From NCBI GenBank assembly GCA_902826685.1, contig CADEFT010000013.1:109700-173699 (forward strand): a stretch of 64,000 bases of DNA, written 5' to 3'. This document shows, piece after piece, positions 8,119 through 15,561 of the stretch. The DNA is from an uncultured Acidobacteriota bacterium. GTDB taxonomy: Bacteria > Acidobacteriota > Terriglobia > Bryobacterales > Bryobacteraceae. The position numbers and the translations under genes were made by a program. Position 1 is the stretch's first letter; every line of letters begins with the position of its first letter. Below the pieces are notes generated by a model that was given only the letters and a program-made list of their open reading frames with translations, made no database searches and was not told the origin of the DNA.

Positions 8119-8622
8119 ATGCAGGTCTTGCAGGCGGGCTCTCACAAACTGTTGCTGCTTGAGCTCGATACCGAGCTAATCACCAACCTCGCCAAGCAGG
8201 CTGGCTTTCAGATCCGGATGCACGATGAGAAGCGCGTCCTGGTCGCTGACCTCGCGACGCCGGAACGTCAGGCTCCCTTGCTGCTGTTCGACGCATCCGA
8301 CCCCGGCAACCTTGGCTGGTTTTCCCGCTGCCAGTTCTATGTAGATGGGCACACGGGCGCCGTATTGCAAACCCCGCTTCTGGTAGCCAATTCCCGCGAC
8401 CGTGCCGGACGCCCGCAGCCGCATTCCATTCGTCTGCAGATCAACAAAGAACTGCCGCCCGGATTCCGTCTGCCTGGCAAGCAACCGGTTACCGAGCAGG
8501 TTGTCTACTCGGTTCTGTTTAATTTCCTGCAAGCTCTGGTCAGTGTGGGCGTCGGGGTGTGCGGCGGCACCATTGTAAAGCCGCTGACAGGCCGGGTCGA
8601 AGGGCCTACGGCTCGAAACTGA
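8119..8622 (+). CDS. Conserved-looking protein of unknown function
   Basis: 167 residues, no signal peptide. I do not recognise it. The first 100 residues alternate beta-like strands with acidic turns (LLLLELDTELITNLAKQAGF, VADLATPERQAPLLLFDASD). The C-terminal third has a hydrophobic glycine-rich helix (ALVSVGVGVCGGTIV) that could contact a membrane. Codon use matches neighbours, and the frame is open over its whole length. It follows carD with a 46-bp gap that holds its own promoter-like sequence. A start at ATG 8119 has no Shine-Dalgarno. Confidence 0.55.
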   Translation: MQVLQAGSHKLLLLELDTELITNLAKQAGFQIRMHDEKRVLVADLATPERQAPLLLFDASDPGNLGWFSRCQFYVDGHTGAVLQTPLLVANSRDRAGRPQPHSIRLQINKELPPGFRLPGKQPVTEQVVYSVLFNFLQALVSVGVGVCGGTIVKPLTGRVEGPTARN

Positions 8623-8702
8623 CTTTGGTCCCATACCTTCTAGGCCGTTTGTACCGAAATATCAGGTAGTATACCCCCCAAATCCAACTTTGGTCCCATT
8701 CC
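8622..8702. repeat. Pair of 16-bp direct repeats
   Basis: ACTTTGGTCCCATACC at 8622-8637 and ACTTTGGTCCCATTCC at 8687-8702, one mismatch, 65 bp apart, in the gap between the 8119 gene and the oxidoreductase terminus. The first copy begins at the stop codon of the 8119 gene. The 185-bp gap otherwise holds only the hairpin at 8777-8802. The spacing does not suggest a protein-binding pair; they may be remnants of a repeated element. Confidence 0.4.
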
Positions 8703-8776
8703 CTAGTACGACCGGGTGTGGCATGCTATACCGGAAGTGGGGGCCGATACCTTCGGAGGACGGTCCCCGGTGGCAG

Positions 8777-8802
8777 GGTCAGCCGTCGAAAGGCGGTTGA
8801 CC
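8777..8802. terminator. Hairpin downstream of the Gfo/Idh/MocA gene
   Basis: GGTCAGCCG (8777-8785) can pair with CGGTTGACC (8794-8802) with one G-U-type mismatch and an 8-nt loop. It sits 6 bp beyond the oxidoreductase stop codon. There is no T-run on either side, so it is at best a weak or factor-assisted terminator. Confidence 0.35.
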
Positions 8803-8807
8803 TCGCC

Positions 8808-9989
8808 TTAAGCCGGTGCCATCGCGCGGGCCGCCTGATTCCACTTCATCCGCCTGCCGGTGCGCAGCGATTCCATCGCCAGACACATCACCACATTGCC
8901 CTGTTGGCCCGCTTCCACCGGCGCGTTCGGTTGCTGGCGTGTGCGGACGCAGTCGAGGAAATTGCGGATGTGTTGGCGCGCGGCGGAGTTGAACGATCCC
9001 GGCCGGCGGACGTCGGGCGACGGCTTGATCTCGATCGCCTTGGGATCTTCCTTATAGAGCGAGTAGGACTCCCGGCCGACGTCGAAGCGAGCCTTGTCGC
9101 CGTGGAATTGCTTCATCTGGTCGAGTGCTCCGGAATAGCGCATGGCCTGATACCCGAGCACGAAGACGGCCAGGTATTCGGGATACTCCACCGACAGGCA
9201 GGCGGTTTCCGGCACCTCGGCGCCGAGGATCGACCGCGTGCCGGTGCAGGTTACGGCGGTGGGATAAGCGCCGCCCATGAACCAGTTGATGGCATCGACG
9301 ACGTGCGCCGCCTGGCCGACCAGCAGGCCGCCGGAGTAGTCCCAATACCAATACCAGTTGAAGAATCGCTCGGCGGAGGGGTCGCGCTGGGGTGCGGTGC
9401 CGAGCCATTGCTTCCAATCGAGTTTGCCGGTCAGCTCGGCCTTGCGCAGCGACCTGATGTTGTTCACCCACCAACTGTTGACCAGACGCACGGTGCCGGC
9501 GTCGCCCGAGTCCAGGACCTTCTTGGCTTCGAGGAAAAGATCGAAGCTGCGGCGCTGCGTGCCGACCTGAAGGATGCGCCGGGTGCGCGCCACGGCATCC
9601 ATCATCTGGAAGCCTTCGGCGGCGGTGTGCGCCATGGGCTTTTCCACATACACATCCTTGCCGGCTTCCATGGCGTCGATGGCCATGCGGGCGTGCCAAT
9701 GGTCGGGCGTGGCGACCACCACCACCTCGATGGACTTGTCCTCGAGCAGCCGTTTGTAGTTGTCGTAGGGCTTGGCGCCGGTGGAGGCCGCCTTGAGGCC
9801 CGCCGCGAGGTTCGGCTCATAGACGTCGCAAACGGCGGCCATTTCGACACCGATTTCCTTGAACTCGCCGGTCAAATACCGGCCGCGTCCGCCGGCGCCG
9901 ATGATTGCTCCTTTGGGTCGATCTGATTGCGCCAGGGCGAGCGAAGCCGCGCCGGAGGCGAGAACGGCGGTCCTGCGAGGAATGGGCAT
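8808..9989 (-). CDS. Gfo/Idh/MocA-family NAD(P)-dependent oxidoreductase, exported
   Basis: 393 residues. The N-terminus MPIPRRTAVLASGAASLALA is a twin-arginine-like signal (RR followed by a hydrophobic run and an AxA-type end). A Rossmann fold follows (AIIGAGGRGRY), then the family's dinucleotide and catalytic signature VEKPMAHT. The C-terminal beta-sheet domain (from about residue 140) contains NWYWYWDYSGGLL and the H of VGQAAHVVDAINWFM, the usual active-site histidine helix. Export of folded Gfo/Idh/MocA proteins by Tat is common in acidobacteria and planctomycetes; the sugar or glycoside substrate is unknown. The gene starts 8 bp after recX on the same strand, suggesting an operon, with no obvious functional link. 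Confidence 0.88.
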   Translation of the reverse strand: MPIPRRTAVLASGAASLALAQSDRPKGAIIGAGGRGRYLTGEFKEIGVEMAAVCDVYEPNLAAGLKAASTGAKPYDNYKRLLEDKSIEVVVVATPDHWHARMAIDAMEAGKDVYVEKPMAHTAAEGFQMMDAVARTRRILQVGTQRRSFDLFLEAKKVLDSGDAGTVRLVNSWWVNNIRSLRKAELTGKLDWKQWLGTAPQRDPSAERFFNWYWYWDYSGGLLVGQAAHVVDAINWFMGGAYPTAVTCTGTRSILGAEVPETACLSVEYPEYLAVFVLGYQAMRYSGALDQMKQFHGDKARFDVGRESYSLYKEDPKAIEIKPSPDVRRPGSFNSAARQHIRNFLDCVRTRQQPNAPVEAGQQGNVVMCLAMESLRTGRRMKWNQAARAMAPA

Positions 9990-9997
9990 GTTCCAGG

Positions 9998-10552
9998 TTA
10001 CTCCGGCGGGCTGTCGTCCGGCGGGTCGCCGGCGGCTTCGAGCGCATCGAGAGCCTCCCCATCGCGCGAATGCTTCTTCAGCACCCGCAGCGAGGCGCCG
10101 CTTGAATATCCCGCCAGGCGCAGCTTGCGATAGACGGAGGCGAGTCCCTTGGGCTCGGCCAATACTTCGCTTAGCGGCGTTTTGCGAAACTTGCGGGCGA
10201 GGAACTGCTCGATCAGTTGCGTCTCATCGGCGCCTTCAAAGGCCGTGGTGACCGCCTTTTCGGCCACCGTGGGGGACACGCGCCGCGCGCGCAGGTCGCG
10301 CAGGACCCTGGCTTTGCCGAAGCCTTGGTTTTCTTTGCGGCGCGCGGCGTAAGTTTCGGCGAATTGGTTGTCGTTCAGATAGCCGTACTCGCGCACCTTG
10401 GCGAGGACGGCGTCGACATCGGCTTTGCGTTCGGCGCGGAGGCGCAATTTCTCTCGCAATTCACCGGCGGAAACCGCCCTTCCACCGAGGGTTTTGAGCG
10501 CGTAATCAAGCAGTTCCGCTTCGTTTAGCAGCCGTTTGGGCTTCATCGGCAA
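9998..10552 (-). CDS. recX: RecX-family recombination regulator
   Basis: 184 residues, helical throughout, with three RecX-type three-helix repeats. Recognisable parts are LLDYALKTLGGRAVSAGELREKL, then YGYLNDNQFAETYAARRKENQGFGKARVLRDLRARRV, and the third repeat ending YRKLRLAGYSS. RecX proteins bind RecA filaments and limit strand exchange. The family is usually 150-270 residues, so this one is complete. A tail of about 25 residues rich in Asp, Glu and Pro is extra. No recA is in the window. The start could be ATG 10552 or ATG 10546. It is divergent from the YtxH gene at 10618. Confidence 0.85.
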   Translation of the reverse strand: MPMKPKRLLNEAELLDYALKTLGGRAVSAGELREKLRLRAERKADVDAVLAKVREYGYLNDNQFAETYAARRKENQGFGKARVLRDLRARRVSPTVAEKAVTTAFEGADETQLIEQFLARKFRKTPLSEVLAEPKGLASVYRKLRLAGYSSGASLRVLKKHSRDGEALDALEAAGDPPDDSPPE

Positions 10553-10617
10553 CGCTGGTCCGAAAATGAGCCTATCAGATGCGGCTGGTGGTAAACTAGG
10601 GGCTGAAGAGGACAGAT

Positions 10618-10926
10618 ATGGAAGAAGATAAGAAACTCTCGTATTTATTTCTTGGCATCGGAATCGGTGTGGCGGTGGGGATGCTTTTCGCCCCCAAAAC
10701 CGGCGATGAGACGCGGCAGATGCTTCGCTCCAAGGCCGACGAGGGCAAAGACTACCTGAAGCGGCGCGGAGAAGAATTGCGCGGCAGCGCCGAAGAACTG
10801 GTGGATCGCGGCAAGTCCGCCGTTTCGCGCCAGAAGGAAAACATCAACGCCGCCGTCGATGCCGGCAAGCAGGCTTACCGCGAGGCCGTGCGCAATACGC
10901 CCGCCGGCTTCGAACCGCAGGGCTGA
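10618..10926 (+). CDS. YtxH-domain membrane-anchored protein
   Basis: 102 residues. The N-terminal segment LSYLFLGIGIGVAVGMLFAPKTGDE is the YtxH signature: one glycine-rich membrane helix followed by a conserved APKTG-like turn. The remainder is a charged amphipathic helix (KADEGKDYLKRRGEELRG...). Such proteins are small envelope-stress or general-stress proteins of unknown mechanism. A good ribosome site (GAAGAGGA, 10605-10612) precedes the ATG. The next gene begins 22 bp downstream and also encodes a membrane helix with a long coiled coil, so the two may form an envelope pair. Confidence 0.82.
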   Translation: MEEDKKLSYLFLGIGIGVAVGMLFAPKTGDETRQMLRSKADEGKDYLKRRGEELRGSAEELVDRGKSAVSRQKENINAAVDAGKQAYREAVRNTPAGFEPQG

Positions 10927-10948
10927 TTCCCGTTACCGGGCGCTCCCC

Positions 10949-11458
10949 ATGAACCAGGACACCGTCATCATCCTTCTGACGATCTTCGTGGGCCTTGTGG
11001 CCTTGAGCCAGGTGGGCCAGATGATCGCGCTGTTCGCGCTGAAAAAGCAGGCGGGCGAATTGCAGAAGAAACTCGACGCCATCGCGCCGCGGGCGGAGTC
11101 GGTGCTGGCAACCGCGCAGCAGACCGTCGAACTCGGACGCAAGCAACTGCAGGATGTTTCGGCGCGCGCGGCCGATATTCTGGATTCGACGCGTGCGCAA
11201 CTGGCTCGCGTCGATGGCCTGGTGGCGGATTTTTCTTCCCGCGCCCGCACGCAGATGGACCGGGCCGAACTGGTTCTCGACGATACCTTTGGGCGCGTGC
11301 AGAGCACGGTTTCGACGGTGCACGGCGGCGTCATGCGGCCCATTCGCGAAATCTCCGGCGTCGGTGCCGGGATTCGCGCGGCCGTTAGCCAATTGGCCAA
11401 GGGGGCTACCCGTTCGAGCCCCGCGCAAGCGACTCAGGACGAGGAGATGTTTATCTGA
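10949..11458 (+). CDS. Single-pass membrane protein with long helical (DUF948-like) domain
   Basis: 169 residues from ATG 10949. Residues 4-28 form one membrane helix (TVIILLTIFVGLVALSQVG). The rest is an almost unbroken amphipathic helix with heptad-like repeats (LQKKLDAIAPRAESVLATAQQTVELGRKQLQDVSARAADILD...), as in DUF948 or chemoreceptor-type coiled coils. It is inferred to be an envelope structural or stress protein. It is placed between the YtxH gene and a CpsB-type phosphatase. Its stop TGA (11456-11458) lies inside the proposed CTG start of the phosphatase gene, so translation of the two is probably coupled. Confidence 0.75.
   Translation: MNQDTVIILLTIFVGLVALSQVGQMIALFALKKQAGELQKKLDAIAPRAESVLATAQQTVELGRKQLQDVSARAADILDSTRAQLARVDGLVADFSSRARTQMDRAELVLDDTFGRVQSTVSTVHGGVMRPIREISGVGAGIRAAVSQLAKGATRSSPAQATQDEEMFI
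11441..11446 (+). promoter_or_regulatory. Ribosome-binding site deciding a CTG start
   Basis: GAGGAG lies 8 nt before CTG 11455. The alternative first conventional start, GTG 11488, has no such site and would remove the metal-binding HSH of the phosphatase. The site is inside the 3' end of the preceding gene. Confidence 0.55.
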
Positions 11459-12228
11459 TCGACATCCATAGCCACATCCTCTATGGCGTGGACGATGGTT
11501 CCAAAAGCCTGGAGGAAAGCGTGGCGATGTTGACGATGGCAGCCGAGTGCGGAACGACCGACATAGTTGCCACGCCACACTGCGACCTGGAGTATAAGTT
11601 CGATCCCGAAGTGAACCGCGCCCGGGTGGAAGAGTTGCGCGCCGCTGCCGCCGGCCGCATCCGCATCTACGAAGGCTGCGACTTTCACCTCACCTACGAC
11701 AACATTCAGGACGCCATCGCCCATCCGGGCAAATACACGATCAACCACAAGAGCTATCTGCTGGTGGAGTTTTCAGATCTGTTGATCTTCAAGAATTGCA
11801 CGGAGATTTTCGGAAATCTTTTGGGCGCGGGGATTGTGCCGGTCATCACGCATCCGGAACGGAATCGCCTGCTGCAGCAGCGGCTGGAGAATCTGCGCGA
11901 GTGGGCGCAGGAAGGGTGCTGCCTGCAGGTGACAGCCGGATCGCTGTTGGGGCATTTCGGCAAAACGGCGAAGGAATTCAGTCTGCAACTGCTGGGTGAG
12001 AACCTGGTTCACTTTATCGCCAGCGACGCGCACGATACCACGCGCCGCACTCCGAACCTGATCGACAGCTTTCAGTGGATGTCGAAGAATTACGGGCACT
12101 CGACGGCGCAGCGGCTATTCGTTTCCAATCCGCGCGCCGCCGTGGCGGGTGAGCCCATCGAACGCGTGGCGGCGCCCGACGACGCCGGTCCCCGGCGCAA
12201 GTGGTTCGGGTTCTGGCGCAAGTCCTGA
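11455..12228 (+). CDS. CpsB/CapC-type PHP-domain protein-tyrosine phosphatase
   Basis: 257 residues when started at CTG 11455. The N-terminus then reads (M)IDIHSHILYGVDDGSKSLEES, the standard opening of the CpsB/YwqE family, in which the H-x-H binds the active-site metal. Further ligand regions are VATPHCDLEY, GCDFHLTYDN, VITHPERN and the C-terminal IASDAHDTTRR. The family dephosphorylates tyrosine kinases that control capsule or exopolysaccharide synthesis. No tyrosine kinase is in the window. No ATG, GTG or TTG occurs in frame between the upstream in-frame region and 11488. The CTGA overlaps the stop of the preceding gene. The gene converges with the TPR gene, with 3 bp between stops. Confidence 0.85.
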   Translation: MIDIHSHILYGVDDGSKSLEESVAMLTMAAECGTTDIVATPHCDLEYKFDPEVNRARVEELRAAAAGRIRIYEGCDFHLTYDNIQDAIAHPGKYTINHKSYLLVEFSDLLIFKNCTEIFGNLLGAGIVPVITHPERNRLLQQRLENLREWAQEGCCLQVTAGSLLGHFGKTAKEFSLQLLGENLVHFIASDAHDTTRRTPNLIDSFQWMSKNYGHSTAQRLFVSNPRAAVAGEPIERVAAPDDAGPRRKWFGFWRKS

Positions 12229-12231
12229 CGG

Positions 12232-13389
12232 TTAACGGAAGGCGTTGGCGGCGCGCTGGTTGTAGCGTTCCGCCTCGGTGTTACGCTTCTGGGCCGTATA
12301 CAGCTTGGCGAGCCACTGATAGTGCTCGACCAGCGCTTTGCTGCCCGGCCCGAGCGCTTTCTCACGCACTTCGAGCGCCCTCAGGTACAACGTTTCGGCG
12401 CCGCGCAGCTTGCCCTGCCGGACAAAAACATCGGCCAGATTTTCCACCGCCTTGGCATAATCGGGATGGCCCGCGGTGCCCGCCTTTTCCAGAATCTTCA
12501 TTGCCCGGCGGAAGCAATTTTCCGCCTCGATGAATTGCTGGCGCGAATGGTGGGTGGTACCCAGGTTGTTGAGCAGAAAAGCCACGCTCGGATGATCGGG
12601 TCCAAGCGATTTTTCGCGGATCTCGATCGCCTGGCGAAAATGCTTCTCGGCCTCATCGAAGTTGCCCTCCTGGTATAGCGCAGAGCCCAGATTGCTGATG
12701 CCCGCGGCAATCTCCGGATGGCCCGGCGGCAGCACTTTGTGGCGGATCTCGATCGATTTGCGATGGCTTTCGACGGATTCGGCGAAACGTTGCTGCTGGC
12801 GCAGCGCCTCGCCCAGCGTGTTGTAAGCCGAGGCCAGGTAGCGCGCCGAGGGCGGGTGCTGTTCCCACAGCGCGATCGCCTTGCGGATCAGGGTTTCGGC
12901 TTCGCGGGCTTTCTGGCGGGAATTGAGCAGCACGGCCAGGTTATTCATCGGACCCGCCGTCTCGTGGACCTCGAAGTTCAAGGCGCGGCGGACTTCGATC
13001 GCCTGGCGGTAAAACTCCTCGGCTTCCTCGAAGCGACCGCGTACGCGCATGACCTCGCCCAGGTTGTTGAGAATCGCGGCATAAGAGCGGCGCGAGAGGC
13101 CGGTCAGCTTCTCATAGTCTGGCAGCGCCAGCCGGTAGTAACGTTCGGCTTCGGCGTAGTCGCCCTGCTGGTGGCTGAGAGCGCCCAGATTATTGTTTGC
13201 TTTGGCCGCGCGCAGCTTGCGGTCCGGAAAGGCGGTGGCACCGGCCAGGGCCTGCAGGTACCCGGCCCGGGCTTCCTCGAACCGGCCGGCGTCCAGGTGC
13301 TTATTGGAAGCGTCCAGAAGGCTTTCCCACGCTTCGTGTTCCTGCCCGCCGAGTAAAGACACGAATAGCCACACCAATAACTGCCGCAT
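12232..13389 (-). CDS. Secreted TPR protein (kinesin-light-chain-like repeats)
   Basis: 385 residues with a short signal-like N-terminus (RQLLVWLFVSLLGGQ). The body is eight or so 42-residue tetratricopeptide repeats of the kinesin-light-chain type. Each carries the pattern N-N-L-G-x-x-x-x-x-Q-x-x-F-x-E-A-E-x-x-x-x-x-A-x-x-I, for example LNNLGEVMRVRGRFEEAEEF and ISNLGSALYQEGNFDEAEKH. TPR arrays are protein-protein interaction scaffolds. Similar repeats occur in the C-terminal half of the kinase at 26593. The partner is unknown. The gene stands alone on this strand. Confidence 0.82.
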   Translation of the reverse strand: MRQLLVWLFVSLLGGQEHEAWESLLDASNKHLDAGRFEEARAGYLQALAGATAFPDRKLRAAKANNNLGALSHQQGDYAEAERYYRLALPDYEKLTGLSRRSYAAILNNLGEVMRVRGRFEEAEEFYRQAIEVRRALNFEVHETAGPMNNLAVLLNSRQKAREAETLIRKAIALWEQHPPSARYLASAYNTLGEALRQQQRFAESVESHRKSIEIRHKVLPPGHPEIAAGISNLGSALYQEGNFDEAEKHFRQAIEIREKSLGPDHPSVAFLLNNLGTTHHSRQQFIEAENCFRRAMKILEKAGTAGHPDYAKAVENLADVFVRQGKLRGAETLYLRALEVREKALGPGSKALVEHYQWLAKLYTAQKRNTEAERYNQRAANAFR

Positions 13390-13493
13390 GATGCCAGTGC
13401 CTCTCTTGGAGCGCCGGCGACTGCCCGGTCTGCCCTTGGCGCTTGCATTAGATACGCACGCGGCGGCGTTTGGTTCGCCTGGAAATTGTTAAC

Positions 13494-13853
13494 TCATGTT
13501 TCGACGTAATGAATTTCAAACGGCTTGTTTGTGATGAACAGCACGGTTACATCGGCCTCCGCCGTCGCGCCGTGCTCCATGGGAGCGCCTTCGGGGAACC
13601 AGACGAAGTGTCCCGGCGCGAAACGGCCGGCGTGCGTTACCAGCGTGCCTTCGAGCACGTACATGCCGTGCGCGCAGGGGTGCGTGTGGAGCTTATTGAT
13701 AACGCCCGCCGGGTATCGCACCAGTCGCACCTCCATGCCGGTATCCGGATCGACGATCAGATTCTTGCGGTACAGGGTCTTGCGGAGGTGTTCGCTGTAG
13801 CGCTCTTCCCAGGGCAGCGCGTTGGCGTCGATGGCGATGAGTTCATTGGACAT
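13494..13853 (-). CDS. Cupin-domain protein
   Basis: 119 residues, a single small beta-barrel. The first cupin motif reads HTHPCAHGMYVLEGTL (metal ligands H, H and E, with a Cys-His insertion). The second reads PGHFVWFPEGAPMEHG. The size and the strongly conserved barrel resemble ChrR-type or quercetinase-like small cupins that bind a metal and act as enzymes or sensors. No partner sigma factor is adjacent. The gene is divergent from the histidine kinase gene (31 bp between starts). A TATGAT lies 8 nt upstream of the ATG on its strand. Confidence 0.8.
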   Translation of the reverse strand: MSNELIAIDANALPWEERYSEHLRKTLYRKNLIVDPDTGMEVRLVRYPAGVINKLHTHPCAHGMYVLEGTLVTHAGRFAPGHFVWFPEGAPMEHGATAEADVTVLFITNKPFEIHYVET

Positions 13854-13861
13854 TGGAGTTC

Positions 13862-13867
13862 ATCATA
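13862..13867 (-). promoter_or_regulatory. Candidate -10 box of the cupin gene
   Basis: Read on the minus strand this is TATGAT (5/6 match), 8 nt upstream of the ATG at 13853. No -35 is visible at the usual distance. Confidence 0.3.
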
Positions 13868-13884
13868 GCGGCTATGCTGGAGGT

Positions 13885-14796
13885 ATGGTGCGAGCGGGCC
13901 ACTCCAAGTCGACGGCGCTGTTTATCGCCCTGGGCACGGTGGTGGCGGTGCTGGCGTTCGCCCTCAACGTCGGGTGGATCGTGCTGCACTGGCGCACCGG
14001 CGTGCTGTTGTTTTTCGGCGTTCTTTTTTTCGGACTCATCATCACAGGGGTGGTGTTGAACACCATCTTCCTGGTGCGCGAGATCCGCCGCAATGAGCGG
14101 CATAACGCGTTCATCAACGCCGTGACGCATGAGTTGAAGACGCCGGTAGCTTCCATCCGGCTGTACCTGGAAACGATGCAAACGCGGCAGGTGGAAGAAG
14201 CCAAACGGCGCGAGTTCCAGGACATTATGATTCAGGATTGCGACCGCCTGCTGCACACCATCGACCAGGTGCTGCGCGCGGGCCAGGCCGCCTCCTCGGT
14301 TAAGCTATTTGCCGGCTCCCGCATCGACGTGGCCGAGATCGTCGAAGAGTGCCTTTCGATCGCCCGCGCCCGCCATCACCTGCCCTTCGATACCTTGCGC
14401 TTCGTGCGCGGCATTCCGGCCAACGTGACGGCGACGGTGATGGGCGACATCCACGAGTTGAAGACCGCCATCGGCAACCTGATCGACAACGCCATCAAAT
14501 ATTCAGGACCGAAGATCGAAGTGCTGGTGGAACTGGTGAAGGAAGAGGACAACGTGCTGGTGCGCGTGAAGGATCAGGGCGTCGGAATTCCGCGCCAGGA
14601 GCTCAAGCGGATCTTCAAGCGCTTTTACCGCATTCCGGAAACGGTGGCCAGCCGCGTGAAAGGGATGGGACTCGGCCTGTTCATCGTCGATTCGGTGGCC
14701 AAGCGCCACGCCGGAAAGGTGTACGCCGAAAGCGCGGGTTCGGGGCAGGGCAGCACGTTCACGCTGAAACTGCCTGCCGCGCCCGAATCGTCATGA
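13885..14796 (+). CDS. Two-component sensor histidine kinase
   Basis: 303 residues from ATG 13885. Two membrane helices (about residues 10-32 and 38-58) are separated by a very short loop, so there is almost no periplasmic sensor; sensing is probably within the membrane or cytoplasm. The H-box is NAVTHELKTPVASIRL (phospho-acceptor His near residue 79). The ATPase domain has the N-box NLIDNAIKYS, the G1 box VKDQGVGIP, an F box (FKRFYR) and the G2 box GMGLGLFIVD. GGAGGT touches the ATG directly, so the start could instead be GTG 13888. Its stop overlaps the response regulator start as ATGA (14793-14796). Signal and targets are unknown. Confidence 0.9.
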   Translation: MVRAGHSKSTALFIALGTVVAVLAFALNVGWIVLHWRTGVLLFFGVLFFGLIITGVVLNTIFLVREIRRNERHNAFINAVTHELKTPVASIRLYLETMQTRQVEEAKRREFQDIMIQDCDRLLHTIDQVLRAGQAASSVKLFAGSRIDVAEIVEECLSIARARHHLPFDTLRFVRGIPANVTATVMGDIHELKTAIGNLIDNAIKYSGPKIEVLVELVKEEDNVLVRVKDQGVGIPRQELKRIFKRFYRIPETVASRVKGMGLGLFIVDSVAKRHAGKVYAESAGSGQGSTFTLKLPAAPESS

Positions 14797-15494
14797 GCCG
14801 CATTCTGATCGTAGAAGACGAAGCGCACCTGGCCGACGGGCTGCGGTTCAACCTGGAAGCGGAAGGCTACGAGGTGGCGCTGGCGGAAACCGGCGAACAG
14901 GGACTCGAGATGATCCGCGACGCGCAGCCGCGGTTCGACCTGCTGGTGCTCGACGTAATGCTGCCTGGTCTTGACGGCTTTGAAGTCGCGGTCCGTCTGC
15001 GCACCGACGGGCAGTTCCTGCCGATTCTGATGCTGACGGCGCGGGGCCGCCCGTCCGACGTATTGGCGGGGTTTGAGGCGGGCGCCGACGACTACCTGCC
15101 GAAGCCGTTCGAATTGTCGATTCTTCTGGCGCGGCTGCGCGGTCTACTGCGGCGCAGCCAATGGCGGCAGACGCCGCCGGCGGCCGATGTATTCGAATTC
15201 GCGGGCCGCCGCATCGACTTCGAGAAGCTGGAGCTTACCGCCGGGGATCGCGCGCTGCGGCTCACCGCGATGGAAGCCGGACTGCTGCGCTACCTGATCC
15301 GTCACCAGGGGCGCACGGTGTCGCGCAAAATGATTCTGGACGAAGTGTGGGATGTGCACGAGGACACCGATACACGCGCCATCGACAACTTCATCGCCCG
15401 CTTACGCAAGCACATCGAGGATGAACCGGCCCGGCCGAGGTATCTGTTGACGGTGCGCGGCATCGGATACCGCTTCGTCGCGTCGCCCGAATAG
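14793..15494 (+). CDS. OmpR-family response regulator
   Basis: 233 residues. The receiver domain begins SRILIVEDEAHLADGLRF, with acidic pocket E8/D9, phospho-acceptor Asp54 in LLVLDVMLPGLDG, Thr in LMLTARG and Lys in YLPKPF. The C-terminal winged helix runs from about residue 135 (FEKLELTAGDRALRLTAMEA ... VRGIGYRFV). It is translationally coupled to the kinase by an ATGA overlap and is its evident partner. The next gene, a subtilase, lies 67 bp downstream in the same direction and may or may not be a target. Confidence 0.92.
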   Translation: MSRILIVEDEAHLADGLRFNLEAEGYEVALAETGEQGLEMIRDAQPRFDLLVLDVMLPGLDGFEVAVRLRTDGQFLPILMLTARGRPSDVLAGFEAGADDYLPKPFELSILLARLRGLLRRSQWRQTPPAADVFEFAGRRIDFEKLELTAGDRALRLTAMEAGLLRYLIRHQGRTVSRKMILDEVWDVHEDTDTRAIDNFIARLRKHIEDEPARPRYLLTVRGIGYRFVASPE

Positions 15495-15531
15495 CGCGTG
15501 TCACGTTCCGGACGGGGATTGCGCTCTTGAG

Positions 15532-15547
15532 AATGCACCGCTGCATT
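15532..15547. promoter_or_regulatory. Small palindrome before the subtilase ribosome site
   Basis: AATGCA-CCGC-TGCATT, perfect 6-bp arms, ending 3 nt before the AAGGAGG site at 15551-15557. It could be a regulator site or a leader hairpin controlling translation of the subtilase. Nothing else supports it. Confidence 0.25.
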
Positions 15548-15561
15548 TCCAAGGAGGCCAC

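Noticed and set aside
8718..9926. Plus-strand open frame of 402 residues opposite the Gfo/Idh/MocA gene
   Set aside because: It is the complement of a strongly supported enzyme; its own sequence is His/Arg-rich without domain features.
11488..12228. GTG 11488 as start of the CpsB-type phosphatase
   Set aside because: It would remove the HSH metal ligands required in the family; CTG 11455 with GAGGAG is preferred.
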